Of a stretch of DNA of 64,000 bases, positions 20,809 to 32,873 are shown in pieces (the stretch's first letter is position 1; every line of letters begins with the position of its first letter). The translations under genes and the position numbers were made by a program. The notes under the pieces were generated by a model, which did not search any database, was not told the origin of the DNA, and saw only the letters and a list, made by a program, of their open reading frames with translations. Source of the DNA: Allacma fusca (taxonomy: Eukaryota; Arthropoda; Collembola; Symphypleona; Sminthuridae); contig OX359250.1 of the NCBI GenBank assembly GCA_947179485.1, positions 27,724,654-27,788,653 of the forward strand, given 5' to 3'.

Positions 20809-21276
20809 ATGGACACAAGATCTATTCAACACATGCTTAATGCTATATTTAACTGGTATCACATCAAGATACCCTTTCATGTACTTGCAGCAGACGAATT
20901 TAACAATGTTTTCAAAGAAATAAACGCTCCTGCGATTTTTATTGTCAATACGGATGTTATTTCAAGACCCGGAAAACATTGGATATGCATGTATAAAATA
21001 AGCTATAAACAATTTGAAGTATTTGATAGTTTTGGTAAAGATATTTCTCAATATCGTAATATACACATACCACGGAATTTTATTATCAGAGAGAATTGTA
21101 AAATCTTACAGAATGTGCGGTCAGAAATGTGTGGACAGTTTTGTGTAATGTTTGCTTACAGTAGGACCATAGGAATACCTTATAAAATATTCATATCTCA
21201 ATTTAAATCTAATACATTGTATAATGATAAAATAGTATCTTTGTTTACATACAAGATATTGAGTAGTGTAAAATAA
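20809..21276 (+). CDS. Adenain-like cysteine protease (copy A)
   Basis: 155 aa maturation protease of the adenovirus/Polinton (C5/Ulp1-like) type. The catalytic residues are in the expected order: H57 in GKHW, D73 in VFDSFG, Q101 seven residues before the nucleophile, and C108 in MCGQFC. Length is slightly below the usual ~200 aa of adenain, but the core is complete. The normal role is cleavage of virion precursors during assembly. It starts 1 nt after the stop of the capsid remnant and is followed by two AATAAA signals (21285 and 21335), so it probably ends its own transcript. With no intact capsid gene in the unit its substrate is unclear. Confidence 0.88.
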   Translation: MDTRSIQHMLNAIFNWYHIKIPFHVLAADEFNNVFKEINAPAIFIVNTDVISRPGKHWICMYKISYKQFEVFDSFGKDISQYRNIHIPRNFIIRENCKILQNVRSEMCGQFCVMFAYSRTIGIPYKIFISQFKSNTLYNDKIVSLFTYKILSSVK

Positions 21277-21284
21277 TGTTGGTC

Positions 21285-21340
21285 AATAAATGAATGTGTG
21301 TGTAATTGTGTAAGTCGTTATTGTGTAAAAGTTAAATAAA
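21285..21340 (+). terminator. Two polyadenylation signals after the protease
   Basis: AATAAA at 21285-21290 and again at 21335-21340 between protease and ATPase. They suggest separate transcripts despite the close gene packing. Confidence 0.45.
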
Positions 21341-21402
21341 GATTCGGCCCTGTACATACACAAGAACAGTTTCTCATTTCTACTCATTGTGAAAACAACG
21401 TC

Positions 21403-22071
21403 ATGGAAATTGGAACTGAAGAAAATAATTTAATTAACTATTCCTTCCCCCACCCCAGTACAATATCGATTGCAGGCAGCACACAGGGTGGTAAAACGTA
21501 TAAGACGCTTGAAATAATACGCAGGCGCTTTGAACTATTTGAAAAGAGATTAGAAAAGGTCATCTACGTCTATAGCGATTTTCAGAAAGAGTTTTATAAA
21601 TTAAAGGAAGAAGATAAAAATATAATATTTACAAATAATCTCCTCGATATTGAAAAGTTGACTAGTGATCCTTGTTTAATTGTTATCGACGACCAGCAGG
21701 ATACGTTTTCAAAGAAGGAAAACTTGGAACTTGTGACTCGCTATTTTATAAAACATTCACATCACCGAGGAGCGAGTATAATATTAATTCTTCAAAATCC
21801 ATTTGTGAAAGGGTTAAGAGAGATAAATTTAAATACGCAGATATTACTGTTGTTCGATAATCCCAGAGACCGCAGTGTAATCACTAATATCGCCAAACAA
21901 GTTTGCGCAGGTCAGACCAACTTTTTGACTTCAGCCTATATTAAGGCCGTGTCAAGTCGACAGTATGGCTACCTACTTTTAGACATGCACCCCAAAAACA
22001 AGTCATTTCCTTATTGGGTTAGAAATTCAGTTTTTCCGGACAACAATGGTGAAGTCTACGCTCCCCAATAA
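21403..22071 (+). CDS. A32/FtsK-HerA-type packaging ATPase (copy A)
   Basis: 222 aa genome-packaging ATPase of the Polinton/adintovirus kind. Walker A is G25STQGGKT32; Walker B is LIVIDD with D96/D97; HHRGASIILILQN supplies the sensor glutamine/asparagine (Q131, N132); NPRDRS near 153-158 carries the conserved arginine. The length is right for the family (about 200-250 aa). It lies 2 nt upstream of the next gene. Its normal job is to pump DNA into the capsid, so its survival without a capsid gene is odd. Confidence 0.9.
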   Translation: MEIGTEENNLINYSFPHPSTISIAGSTQGGKTYKTLEIIRRRFELFEKRLEKVIYVYSDFQKEFYKLKEEDKNIIFTNNLLDIEKLTSDPCLIVIDDQQDTFSKKENLELVTRYFIKHSHHRGASIILILQNPFVKGLREINLNTQILLLFDNPRDRSVITNIAKQVCAGQTNFLTSAYIKAVSSRQYGYLLLDMHPKNKSFPYWVRNSVFPDNNGEVYAPQ

Positions 22072-22073
22072 AA

Positions 22074-22403
22074 ATGGTGTTGAATAATTCATTTGAAGAA
22101 AACTGTCGGTTCCTATTTCAAATTGCAACAGTCAAATCAAAGCTGAATGCTAGGAAACTAGTCCAAAATGCATCAGATTCGCAAATACGTGCACTACTAG
22201 AAATTATACACAATTTTAATCTATTTTGCAAAACGGAAACAACCCAAGTTTGTAAATTCGCTAGGAAAGTTAAAATATATTCCAATGATAAAAACGCCGC
22301 AAAGCGGTTTCTTTTGAGAAATCCCAATCTAGTCAAAACCATATTAGCAAGCGTATTTCTAAAAGTGTTTATTGGTGAAATAATTCTATCGTATACAGAG
22401 TAA
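22074..22403 (+). CDS. Small Polinton-type protein (copy A)
   Basis: 109 aa, helical and basic, no membrane segment. The pattern SDSQIRALLEIIHN followed ~40 residues later by AAKRFLLRNPNLV resembles a small conserved Polinton/adintovirus ORF of unknown function next to the virion genes (..QIRALxEI..N.., ..kR.LL..). It starts 2 nt after the ATPase stop and its TAA overlaps the next ATG (TAATG). Copy A has Arg in ENC-R-FLF. Confidence 0.6.
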   Translation: MVLNNSFEENCRFLFQIATVKSKLNARKLVQNASDSQIRALLEIIHNFNLFCKTETTQVCKFARKVKIYSNDKNAAKRFLLRNPNLVKTILASVFLKVFIGEIILSYTE

Positions 22404-23038
22404 TGGCTAAAGTAATGCGAGTTATTTCGCCTGCTCTTTATGAAGAGCTTATGAAGCTATATAAAAGCGAAATAAATAAACCAATCGAACAAAATAAACC
22501 CGCATCAGCGGTAGAAAACCCCAGTGAAAATCCCCATCCTATTTCTTCAATTAAGCATATTGAAACCAGTCTTCCCGCCGCTGCAACAAATAATTCAAGT
22601 GAAAAGGTTTCTTCGAACCTCCCCTTTCTCCAGGGGGATTTAACGCAAAAACCAAAGAAACCAAAATTTATTAAATTATGCTGTTGTCAAAATATTGGAA
22701 GTTCCACGTGTCAAAAACTTAAAGCACCAAAGTGGAAAACACTGGATGATGCAAGTAAGGATATTCCTATGGAATACGTGAAAGATTCTCAGCATGTGAA
22801 TGCTGAAACAAATTCAACTTCTAATATTACGACAGCAAGCGACATCTCTGAGAGAGAAAAACCTGGGGAAGATGTTGATGCTGTTGGGGATAATAATATT
22901 AATGACCGTAAGAGTTCGCTGAGGCCTAGAAAAAATCAACGAGGCTACGGTGGAAAACGAAAAGCGAAAAGCATTAGAAAGTGTAACACGTTAAAAAAAT
23001 ACGTACATAAGAACACTCGGAGGAATCGAAAAAATTAG
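22403..23038 (+). CDS. Basic-tailed protein, possible DNA-binding virion component (copy A)
   Basis: 211 aa. The N-terminus (RVISPALYEELMKLYKSE) recalls a second conserved small Polinton ORF. The middle is low-complexity Ser/Asn/Glu/Pro with a CCCQ patch. The last ~40 residues are strongly basic (SSLRPRKNQRGYGGKRKAKS and a KKYVHKNTRRNRK end), as in DNA-condensing or nuclear-targeted proteins. Its start codon overlaps the previous stop, so translation of the pair may be coupled or reinitiated. Functional label is inference. Confidence 0.6.
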   Translation: MAKVMRVISPALYEELMKLYKSEINKPIEQNKPASAVENPSENPHPISSIKHIETSLPAAATNNSSEKVSSNLPFLQGDLTQKPKKPKFIKLCCCQNIGSSTCQKLKAPKWKTLDDASKDIPMEYVKDSQHVNAETNSTSNITTASDISEREKPGEDVDAVGDNNINDRKSSLRPRKNQRGYGGKRKAKSIRKCNTLKKYVHKNTRRNRKN

Positions 23039-23065
23039 TTTCCGCTTTGGAAGCGTTCAGTCAAC

Positions 23066-23594
23066 ATGGGTTCGCGAGTTATTATTCTGGCTCTCTATTT
23101 ATTTTTATTAAACGGCATTACTTCTTCAGATTCAAGTTTGGACGCGGTTAAAGCACCAGCTAGTAGCACCAGCGATGGTAGAAATGAGAAGTACAAATGT
23201 AGTCATCATCGAGTTTGTTCACCTCTCGCTCAAGATGTGGCGCTGAATGACGGGGCGACGTCGACCGAACGGTTGTTAATTCACCTTCACGCTGTTCTCA
23301 AGCATCTATTGCAGGACGCGCGTAAATACAAGAACGGGAGCACAAGTGTGCCCACAGAGGGAGATAATGTGACCACGCATGAGAACTCTGCGGGTAAGAT
23401 TATTTTTCCTGAACTCGATCAAGTCCCCTCCCCACTTTTTCCTCCAAGCAACATTCATTTTAACTGTGTAACTTGTCGTGCTTACAGCTACCTACACTTC
23501 GGTGATACTTTTGTGTGTGCTTGTCTCCATCAAGATATACAAATTTACGTCAAAGCTGGTTAGTGAGTGGAAAGCTAGGAACAACAATAATTAA
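23066..23594 (+). CDS. Type I membrane protein, two exons (copy A)
   Basis: Not recognised. A clear signal peptide (VIILALYLFLLNGITSS) is followed by a ~85-residue ectodomain with two cysteines (CSHHRVC) and Asn-x-Ser/Thr sites. Exon 1 is 23066..23393, the intron 23394..23487 (GTAAGA...TTACAG) and exon 2 23488..23594, giving 144 aa. Splicing brings in a membrane-spanning segment (SVILLCVLVSIKIY) and a short basic tail. If the intron is kept the frame stays open to 23563 (165 aa) with four more cysteines and no membrane segment, a possible secreted form. The spliced stop is 4 nt before the polymerase ATG. A surface or envelope role is possible but unproven. Confidence 0.65.
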
Positions 23595-23598
23595 AACC

Positions 23599-26500
23599 AT
23601 GGAAGGAGCAAACCAAGAAAACATAAACGAGCCAATTGCTGGACCGTCCCAATCAAATAGAAATGAGGACAACGGAGTAGTGTTCAATACAAATTTAGCA
23701 TATGAGACGACCCAAAGACCGGATCCTATTACATCTGGATTTTTAAGATCGGTATGTAATTTTTATTGTCTAAAAAGTATTATTGTGCGGTTGAGTACCG
23801 ATATTTATTTTCCTAAACCGTTTCGAAAAACTATTCATTTCGCGTGAAAAACACGATCGGTTTATTTATATTGTTGTTTTTATCGAAGCGTAGATCTAAA
23901 CGTTATCAAGCCACGATTTTTTTGTTTTTATTTCAGGAACTTTATTGTTCCATGCCTGACTGTATTTTTCGATGTCGGACACATATCCAATACGCCTGCC
24001 ATCTCGAAGAAAATCATTTGTGTGAGCATTGTGGGAAATATTGTTCCTGGAAGAGGGCTCACACCTGCCCATCTGTCGGAGATCGACTCGGTCATGTCGA
24101 TGCAAACTATCCTCTAGACTTGACAGACTTTGCAGAACTAAGTCGCAGTCACCTTGGAGTAATAGTTCATTATGCTTACCGTCATCCCATAAACACGCGG
24201 GACATTGAAACGGCTTTTAAAGAAACATATCCAGCTTTGGACAAGTTACTAACTGAACTTCTTGTTATCCACGGAAATATGCGTGTGGAGCTGAGCACAT
24301 CAGTCCTAATGGAAAAGGATATTACACTAGGCGATGATGGGGAGTTGTCCACAAAATCGGCTATGATTTACTTCAAGTCCGGAAATCATGACTTATTTGA
24401 TTCGACCGGTATTGAAACTTTAGTGTGGCGGGGAGCTGGGGAAGTTGTGGATAAACTAGAAACTTTTGTTCAGAATGGGAGCGGTTGGAGAGTAGCTAGT
24501 ATTGACCACTTGGAAGTAAAGGTTGGTGAACTTAGACTTTTTCAAAATGCTCGCGTTCGGGGTTATTTACCAATTCCGTTTAAAAGAAACCCGATGGGTT
24601 GTGTTAACTTTAAAAACTTTGATAATGATTGCTTCAAGTATTGTGTAACAGCATCCATGTTTTGGAAACAGAAAATTAAAGAAAATGAATTAGAGCGTAA
24701 GGGCGATAAAAATCTTAAAAATCATGACACGTGGAGAAAATATATGAGTAAAATTGATTTTTCAAACATTCCCCAAGGATTTGTCAATCCCTACGAAGAC
24801 CTTCCAAAATTTGAAGAAAACAATAACGTTTCAGTTACCGTATTTACACACAAGGATGAAAACGTAATACTTATGAGAGCCAGCAAACAGAAATTCGAGA
24901 TTAAAATTAACTTGTTTTTAATTCACAAAAAAGAAAATAATTCATCACGCGAAGAATCATCCGACTTGTTTCATTACGTACTAATTGTTAATTTGGAAAG
25001 ATTTCTCAGAGAGGCGGGTGAGCTATGTCACTTGTATTGTGACAAATGCTTCCGTAAATTTAAAACTAAGCGGAAACAAGTGAATCACGCGTCCAGATGT
25101 ACATATAATATTGATCCAGGCGAAGAAAACGCTGCTAACAAAATCGAATACGTGTTTCCAGCTGAGGATGAGGCATTGGAATTCAAGAGACTTGAAATGC
25201 TACACCCCTTTCCGTACTTTGCAACTTTCGATTTTGAATGCTATGGCAAACCTTTGGTGGGAGACGGGCCAGAAAATCAATCGGAGAATGAGCAGCTGGA
25301 AGTTGGCGGGAAGAGAAAAAAAGTCTCTGCAACCGTCAAAAGGTACGAGTTTATTCCAGCAAGTTACTCTCTTGTAGTAGTACATAACACCAACAACCGC
25401 GGGGAGCTGGTGACGACAGAATATTATTGTGGAGAGAATCCCGTCCAACACTTTTTTTCCCGCGCGTTCTACTGGGGGAAAACCTTGCTAGAACGCATAC
25501 GGAATACAAATAACATGATCGATCCTACAGATGAAGAAAAATCATTACACCGGGCTGCAACGCATTGTCAGCATTGCAAGCGTGAATTCACTTCTTCAAC
25601 ACAGCAAGGGTTCTCTGAGCATCAACTTGCATTTGACTTGTTCTCCGAAGACGGGAAATTGCTTTACGAATCGCCCAGTGAAGACAGCGAAATTGAAGAA
25701 ATTGACTCAACCAAGAAAGAACCCAAAAAAGATGAAAGCTATATCCGACCAGTCATAAAATGTTATAATCACAATCATGATACAGGTTTATATGTCTCTT
25801 CAATTTGTCAGTCTTGCAATCTTAAAATAAGGTACAAATTTGAATTTCCATTAATAGCGCATGGAGGGAGCAATTTTGATTTTCACCTTCTCTTGAAGCA
25901 CGCCGACAATACATTTTTTAATTATGAAAATATACATGTAATTGCAAAAACAGGAGAGAAATTTGTCCAGATGACCATTGAAGGTAGAGATATGTACATA
26001 CCAAAGTTGCATACTAATTATGGAGGTTCCAAATATAATAAGAGCAAGCTGACATGTGGTAATAGAAAGGTTAAACTAAGATTTTTAGATTCATGTCAGT
26101 TTCAACCGAGCTCACTAGCCCAGCTTGTGAATAAACTTCAATTGGAAAATTCTCCCCATTTTTCCCTGCTTCGACAAGTTGCTGAACGTTATTTATTTCC
26201 CACAGGAATCCTTGCCAGACCAAAACTTGACGAATACAATGATTTAGCCTGGCAGGACTTACTTCTTGCCAAGATTCCGTTCCCATACAGTTATCTCTCC
26301 TCACAAGAAAAATTAAATCCAGGTGTTCCAATTCCGAGACGAGAAGAGTTTTACAACGAGCTCACGCATGAACCATGCACGGACTCGCAATGGTCAATGA
26401 TAAATAAAATATGCAAAGTATTTCAGATTCAGGATTTTAATACTTATGCACAATTGTACTGTGTGTTGGATTCTGTTCATTTGAGTATTTGTTGGCTGAA

Positions 26501-28091
26501 TTTTGTTCTCAATGGTATGAAATTGTACGGTTTAGACCCCACGTATTGTTGTACATGCTCCAGCTATAGTTGGCAATGCTGGCTGTACTCTTCTGGCGAG
26601 AGTATAGAATATATTAGAGATAAAAATATGTACGATATGATAAAGTTAGGTATAAAAGGAGGACAGTCCTTTGCGACCCGAAAGATTACCAGAGCAAACA
26701 CGCCCAGAAGTGCTTTCGGATACAATTCCGAGAAGCCCCCAAAAGTCGTAATTTATTTCGATATTGTAAGTTTGTATTCACATGCAATGCAATCTTTTAA
26801 ATATCCTCATTCTGAATACAAATGGGAGACTTTGGACACTCTCAATGGTATAAATTGGTTAGACGAACAGCTACTCAGCCAGGTCAATTCCAAAGGCTAC
26901 ATTGTAAAAGTTGACTTAGAATACCCTGAGAGTATTCAGAATGAGACAGCTTCTCTCCCCCTGTGCCCAGAAAAGCGATGTGTGAAACTCGAGTGGTTGT
27001 CAGAGCAACAGCGCGAGACCCTCTCCAGTCTTGGAAGGGTGAGTGCAAACTCTTTCCTCAACATTCCCAAGTTGTTACTTCATTGCTATCCACGACTCGA
27101 ATATGTAGTACATTACAGAACACTTGCTTTTTATTTGGCAAAAGGAATGAAATTAGTAAAAATCCATTCAGGGTTTTCATTTACCGAGAAGGCTTACCTA
27201 CGTAAGTTCATACAGGATAATATTGAAAGACGCAGAATAGCTAAAACTGAATCAGAAAGGTCTGATCTCAAGCTGATAAATAATGGAACGTATGGTATGT
27301 CTCTCAGAAATAATGAGAACCTCTTTACAGTCAAATTTTGCAGGTCAGCAGCCAAGGCTCGAGCTTACCTTGCCGATCCCGAATGTGTAGATTTTTCCAT
27401 TTTAAACAAAAACGTCAGCATTGTGAAGTTCAAACCTAAATCAGTAACGCTTTCAACTCTTATTCAGTGTGGAATGTCTGTTTTAGATTTAGCCAAATTA
27501 ATTTTCTATTCTGGTTATTATGACAACTTAGTCAGTATTTTTAATGATCGTATATCAGTAAATTATTCAGACACTGATAGTGTTATATGTGAAATTCTGG
27601 GCGAGGAAAAACTAATTTGGAGCGAGCTGGTTGAAAATAGACATTTTTTCGATTTTAGTAAAATACCAAACAAACATGAAATATTTAAATTGCATCAACA
27701 TATACCCAATCTAAGAGATGATAATAAAAATGAGTCGGGAAAGTTTAAAATCGAATCGCTGGACGTGTCTGAGGTTATCAGTCTCAAGAGCAAACAGTAC
27801 AGTTTGCTCTTCCACGATCAAAGTATCGATATGAAAAATAAAGGCGTGCCAGCATATGCTCTTAAACATTTTTGCGCTCATGTAACATATAAAGACGTAG
27901 TGGAAAAAAATATTGTAAAAAAACTTAATGTAAATTTAATTCGTTCTACTAATCATACATTAAATTTTGTATGCATGAATAAGGTAGGAATGCATGCACT
28001 GGATATGTATCGCTGCTATCCAGATAACGAAGATTGCAATTATTCATTACCATTTGGCCATTATAAATTACTGTCAAAATCAATACAATAA
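23599..28091 (+). CDS. Protein-primed family B DNA polymerase (pPolB), full two-exon gene (copy B)
   Basis: Replicative polymerase of the Polinton/adintovirus type. Exon 1 is 23599..23751 (51 codons), the intron 23752..23936 (GTATGT...TTTCAG) and exon 2 23937..28091, giving about 1435 aa. Seen in the protein: N-terminal Cys/His finger-like clusters (from about residue 55 and near 419-440); a CFKYC module near 283, common in animal Polinton-type polymerases; Exo I D483/E485 (FDFEC); Exo II N697/D699; Exo III D896; Pol A D993 (FDIVSLYS); Pol B K1163/N1167 (K..NNGTYG); Pol C D1263/D1265 (YSDTDS); K1337 and Y1339 (KSKQY). All catalytic residues are present, so it looks intact. Exon 1's ATG lies 4 nt after the stop of the upstream membrane-protein gene. 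The open frame from 23844 begins inside the intron and is probably not the true start. Confidence 0.93.
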
Positions 28092-28172
28092 TGAAATAAA
28101 ATAAGTGCAAATATTGTGTAAAATACCAGTATTGTTTCTCACAAATTTATTACAGATTTCATCCAAAATCAA

Positions 28173-29815
28173 TCATTCAAAAATCATCTTGCTTTGCAAT
28201 TCCATCAAACGATTTTCCTCGTATTTTTGTAGTGTAGTGGCTGAGGAAAGGGAAGCAAGGGTGAGAATACGATCTGCAGCAACATATTCATCCAGCACAC
28301 AAATGTCATTTGGACTTTTACAACGAGTCCACATTACATAATCCAAGCCAACACACAGTTGTGACTGGTCCAGAAAAATTGCAACCTTATTCAAATTTCT
28401 TCCTTGAGAGCGATGAGCTGTAACTGCATATCCAAGCTCCATACAGAACCTTTTACTGCATATTAGGGACCCAGTTGCATCATCCGTTTCAGAATCAGAT
28501 TGTCGGAATATAGGGACACCCTTTCCTCTCTTGGTTTTGACAAACACATCTCCAGTATAATGTGGGAAATGAACCACCAGAAAATGTACATTTTTATCCA
28601 ACCCTATACCTTCACTCTTACTATAATATACTATATCTTCAATACACCCTTCGGAACCATTACATAAACCAACGCGGGAGCAAATATTCCTCTGCAATAT
28701 TATTTTTACTCCAATAGCTAGTTCCAGGGGACGTATTCCATTCTCAATGTGAACAATCTCCTCGGTCGCAAAACGTGCGTACAATTGGTCCCTATAAGTG
28801 CAATAATATTAACAGTTTCAACACACATTTAGAATTTATCTTTTGCACATGTAACTTACTGGTTGTAGTCCCACACAAGTCTCCTCAAAGGGAATATATG
28901 CAGAGCATCCCTGAATGTTTGTTTTTCTTCCTCGCTGAGTTTGTTCAACTGTCGGGAGCGAACAAATTCCAAATCTGATTGCACGCACTCACGTCTCTTT
29001 AATCTCCCCAAAAATTCCAAGAAACACTTCTGCTCGTCTCTATCTCCATGCTGACGGTACTGAGTGTCCAAAATTATTACCGTCTTAAAAGATTTGTATA
29101 ATTTGTACACATCTCGTAGATGTGGGTTGTGCTTTGTAGACGATGGATAAAAAAGAGGGGAATCAGCGACTGCAAAATTTTGATAGACGTCCCCAAATAA
29201 AATGACGGACCTGCCAGCAAATGGTTTACCTGCATGAGCCGGATCAACTCTGCGGAGAATATCGTCAATTTTTTTTAGCATGTTTTGTCCAATAAGAGAA
29301 AACTCGTCAATTACAATAATTTTTACATTGGAAAGTTTCTGTTTCTGTTTCTCTGTTGCAGTCGATTTGGTTGTATTTTCCACAACGATATCATCTGTCA
29401 CTTCCTGTTCAATAATATTGCTTGCACGCCTTTCTTGAAAAGTTGGAATACAAAATGCGGAATGAATTGTTTCTCCTCCAATTAGAAAGCTGGCACTGCC
29501 GGTTAAACTGGCAAGAATATAATCAAAGTCGGAACACTTTTGCTTCCTGATGTCAAAAAGATATTTTAAATGAGCTATCAATAACGATTTTCCTGTCCCT
29601 GCTATTCCTTGCGTTACACATTTGATTTGTGAATCAGTTTGCTCTTCAAAAGGTTTTTCGATATGTGATTTAATCAAATTTACGAGATACTTTTGTTTCT
29701 CACTTAAATCCTCAAAAGGAATTTTCGGATATCTTGGTTTGACTTGCAAACGTTTCCATTGTTTTACCCACTTTTGAAACACTTTGGTGTCCACCTCATT
29801 TCCCGAATACTCCAT
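28173..29815 (-). CDS. Pif1/RecD-like SF1 DNA helicase (copy B)
   Basis: Same gene as 1618..3260, with exons 29815..28860 and 28791..28173. The predicted protein is identical to copy A in the visible frames. All helicase motifs are intact. Confidence 0.9.
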
Positions 29816-30133
29816 GGCTAAGCTTTAGATGCGACTAGGAGACGTTTCTTCAAACATCGCAAATACTCAAATCTATAGAGCGGGAAAATATTTTATTTTG
29901 GAGGGAAAAATATTTAGCAGCGTGCTTGGGAGCGCAGCTTTCTGATCGATAACCGCATTCTCGCTACATGATAAAAGCAAAGGAGCCTAGGTTTTCTTTC
30001 AGTCTTTTTTCTCTCTTGCAACCAACCACATTCATACAATTATACATTATACCCTAAGCAATCCCAAAAAAGCACATAGACCTACGTCTAGCTTACAAGT
30101 ACCAAGTTTCTCAAATCACTTCATTTTAATACA

Positions 30134-31223
30134 ATGGCAGGTTAGTTCAAATCGTTTTATTTCAAAGTTTTTTTTATACTTAGCTCGTTTGTGATTTAAA
30201 TTTACAAGTTAATTCAATAAAATATTTTTAAACTATTAATCCATAGCTCGTGGAATTCGTTCTCGTGTAAAGTTGCAAAAATACGACCCCTATGCTCGGA
30301 ATGCAAAGAAGCTGGCGTCACTGGACCTTTGCAGCAACTGGAGTTTCTTTGAGACGCCCGAGTGCATAATGGTCAGTAATTTTTAATTATCTGTTTGTTT
30401 ACAGGCGGGGTTCATGCACGTTTGTTGTTCATCTGTGCCATTATGCTAAAATAAAAACAAAATTATTTTGTTTTCCCATACAGATTGATGACGACATCTC
30501 CGGTAGGATGGCTCACAATCCAGTACATCGCTGTGAATTTTTCTACCTGGGGAAACCTACCAATTCCGGCAAGCCGACTGTTGTAAAGTTTAGTCCCTAT
30601 CAGGGATTAAAAATTGCAAGCTTTCTCAGCATGATACTGGACCAATACGCTGAGATGACTGAGAATAAAATTTCCAAGCATTTGGAGGAGATTCCGGTTA
30701 TTCCTTTTCTCCGCGGGAAAGAAGATCGGACGTACTCCTCTAAAGACGAACATCGCCTGGAATTCTGGTCTCAACCCGATTTGGACTTGGGTAGCGTGAA
30801 AGCAAGCGTCTTGTTAAACAAGATAATTGGACTTCCTGAGGTTCTAATAAATACTCCAGTACCACTGGAGACGAGCGAGAAGTTAAAGGGGTAATTAAAT
30901 AAATATTTTTAAAGTGTAATTTTAATACGTTTTACTTTAGAAATTCTTTAAAATATGAATCTGCAATTGATGATTGTTTCAGGAAAGGAAAATTTAAAAT
31001 TTGACATTGATCGTGAACTTGTATCTTTTACATTAGGTGGCCAGGACCAGTGTTGGCGTTCTCCATGTCAGCTTGCGCCAATTTGGAGTCGTTTATAGTG
31101 GAGAATAGGAAGGATGGGGACGATTTCCACGTTGCAGTTCGCCCCAAGCCACCCTACATGAAAAAGGATGGATTCCTCCGTGAGGAAACTGAGAGTGCAA
31201 CTTCGGCCAGTCTCAAGGAGTAA
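30134..31223 (+). CDS. Unknown protein, four exons (copy B)
   Basis: Same gene as 3579..4668; exons 30134..30140, 30247..30371, 30484..30890 and 31037..31223. I saw no difference from copy A in exon 3. Confidence 0.7.
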
Positions 31224-31592
31224 TTCACTCTAATCACCGATCCGGGATATCATCAGTAAATTGCGGTAGTTATATACTAGTAATGTATGCATGAAAATAC
31301 ACTCCTGAAGCTTGTAGTTTTCTAAATGACATTTTAATACTAAACCGGATCGATTAAATGTTTTTAGTAAAATACATTTCCCGTTGTAATTTCAATGATT
31401 TACTGTGTTAAATAAAGAAATGTTTGTTTTGAAAATGCAATAATTATTCTATGCACTCACGTTTTTAATTTCCCAAAGCATCTTTTTTATTTCATACAAA
31501 ATGTCAATATAAAATAATCATAATTATCAATATATTATTCTGCTCCACACTTTGAAAAATACTACATATAAAACTACATTTAAACCAAATGA

Positions 31593-32873
31593 TTACATAG
31601 GATTGACAAACGTAAAATCAAAGTCTTCAAAGTTGTATTCAACGTCCTGAGCTTGCAGAGCTTCCAAGTCAAATGTCTCGATTGTCTGTTGAACAGAGCC
31701 AAGAATGTCAACGGAGGCGGTTCCCACAGTAGGATTATCATCGATAGGTATTGATAAAGTCGCTGGAGATTGAACTGGGATTTCTTCGTTGCATTCCAAA
31801 TCTACATATCAGTACATACAAGCATCTGAACTATAGTTTACAATAAAAGCTATTGATAAGCATAGCGTTGCTGACAAAATTACTTTTAATATGTAAACCA
31901 GACTGAAGCTCATGTTCCCTTCCTTGCTCACATTGAAGCTGCTGCTGTCCTGCAACTTGCAACAATCCTCCATCAGTCAAGGGAAGACATTCAATTCTTG
32001 TTAACGGCACAGCTTCGCCTTCACAGAAATATTTGAATATAAATATTAGTTTTATTCTGATAGCTCGATTGATATTGAGCCAGCGAAGACAAGCCGTTCT
32101 TCGGACAACCGTGACAGTTTGGCTACGCTTAAATTGAGACCGCATGCGGTCTCAATTTAAGCGTAGCCAAACTGTCACGGTTGTCCGAAGAACGGCTTGC
32201 CTTCGCTGGGTATGTCAAACATACGAGGAATAATGGTTCATATAAGTATGCACTATGTAATGATAATCAGAACAATTGTCTTACCTTTTGAATTTATAAA
32301 TTTGACCCGTTTCCCCGACTGAAGCTGAATTTCATTCTCCCCACTTTGGAATTTTTCTGACTGACATTCTTCTAAGATTGCCATGATTTTTAATCGTTTT
32401 TCGTCCGTATCATCATGGGTGGATCGAATTGATTTACGTCTTGTTTTTTTAAGTACCGCTTGGTCTGAGGCTACACTTCGATCCTCGGAATATCTGCTGT
32501 CAATCAAATGCTGCCTGTTTGCACGAATATTCTCGGGAGCAGAATTAACCCCGGTATCACTACCACAGTCTTTGTTGTTCTTGCTCCCAACATCCTTGTT
32601 TTTAATAATTTTCATATCTGGAAATTCCCACGGTACGGATGTAAATGGAACAACCTTCCCCCTGATGCTCAGAAAAAGTAATTTAACTCCGTTCCTCAGC
32701 GACACCCTGTCGCCTTCTTGGAATTCTATCCCCAACTCTTCACTCATTTGTATAAACTTTTTGATCAACACGTGTTGATTCAAATCTGATTTTTTAGATT
32801 GACTGGATATCCAACCATCTTTATCCACTGGAGACTTTTGTCTTGAACAATGAGGTAACGGTTGCAATGCCAT
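31593..32873 (-). CDS. Unknown repeat-module protein, three exons (copy B)
   Basis: Same gene; exons 32873..32285, 32018..31884 and 31801..31593. It has Ser instead of Arg in EKFQ-S-GENE. Confidence 0.7.
32080..32209. repeat. 130-bp palindrome (copy B)
   Basis: Same palindrome as 5525..5654, with the same single mismatch retained. Confidence 0.95.

Larger units (their letters stand above)
1..26555. repeat. Tandem unit, copy A (26,555 bp)
   Basis: Base 1 onward recurs at 26556 and again at 53122. Offsets to copy B are 26555 up to the (AT)n tract at 13193, 26565 after it, and 26566 after about 15619, where copy B carries one extra base. All genes, introns, palindromes and transposon insertions recur in the same order. 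The cut at base 1 is arbitrary because it lies inside the polymerase gene. No target-site duplication or terminal inverted repeat marks a unit end. Confidence 0.98.

Noticed and set aside
23844-23936. Polymerase start codon at 23844 giving a 1415-residue protein
   Set aside because: The first 31 codons are intron sequence with a T-rich tract and end at a TTTCAG acceptor. The upstream exon 23599..23751 joins in phase and supplies a better start.
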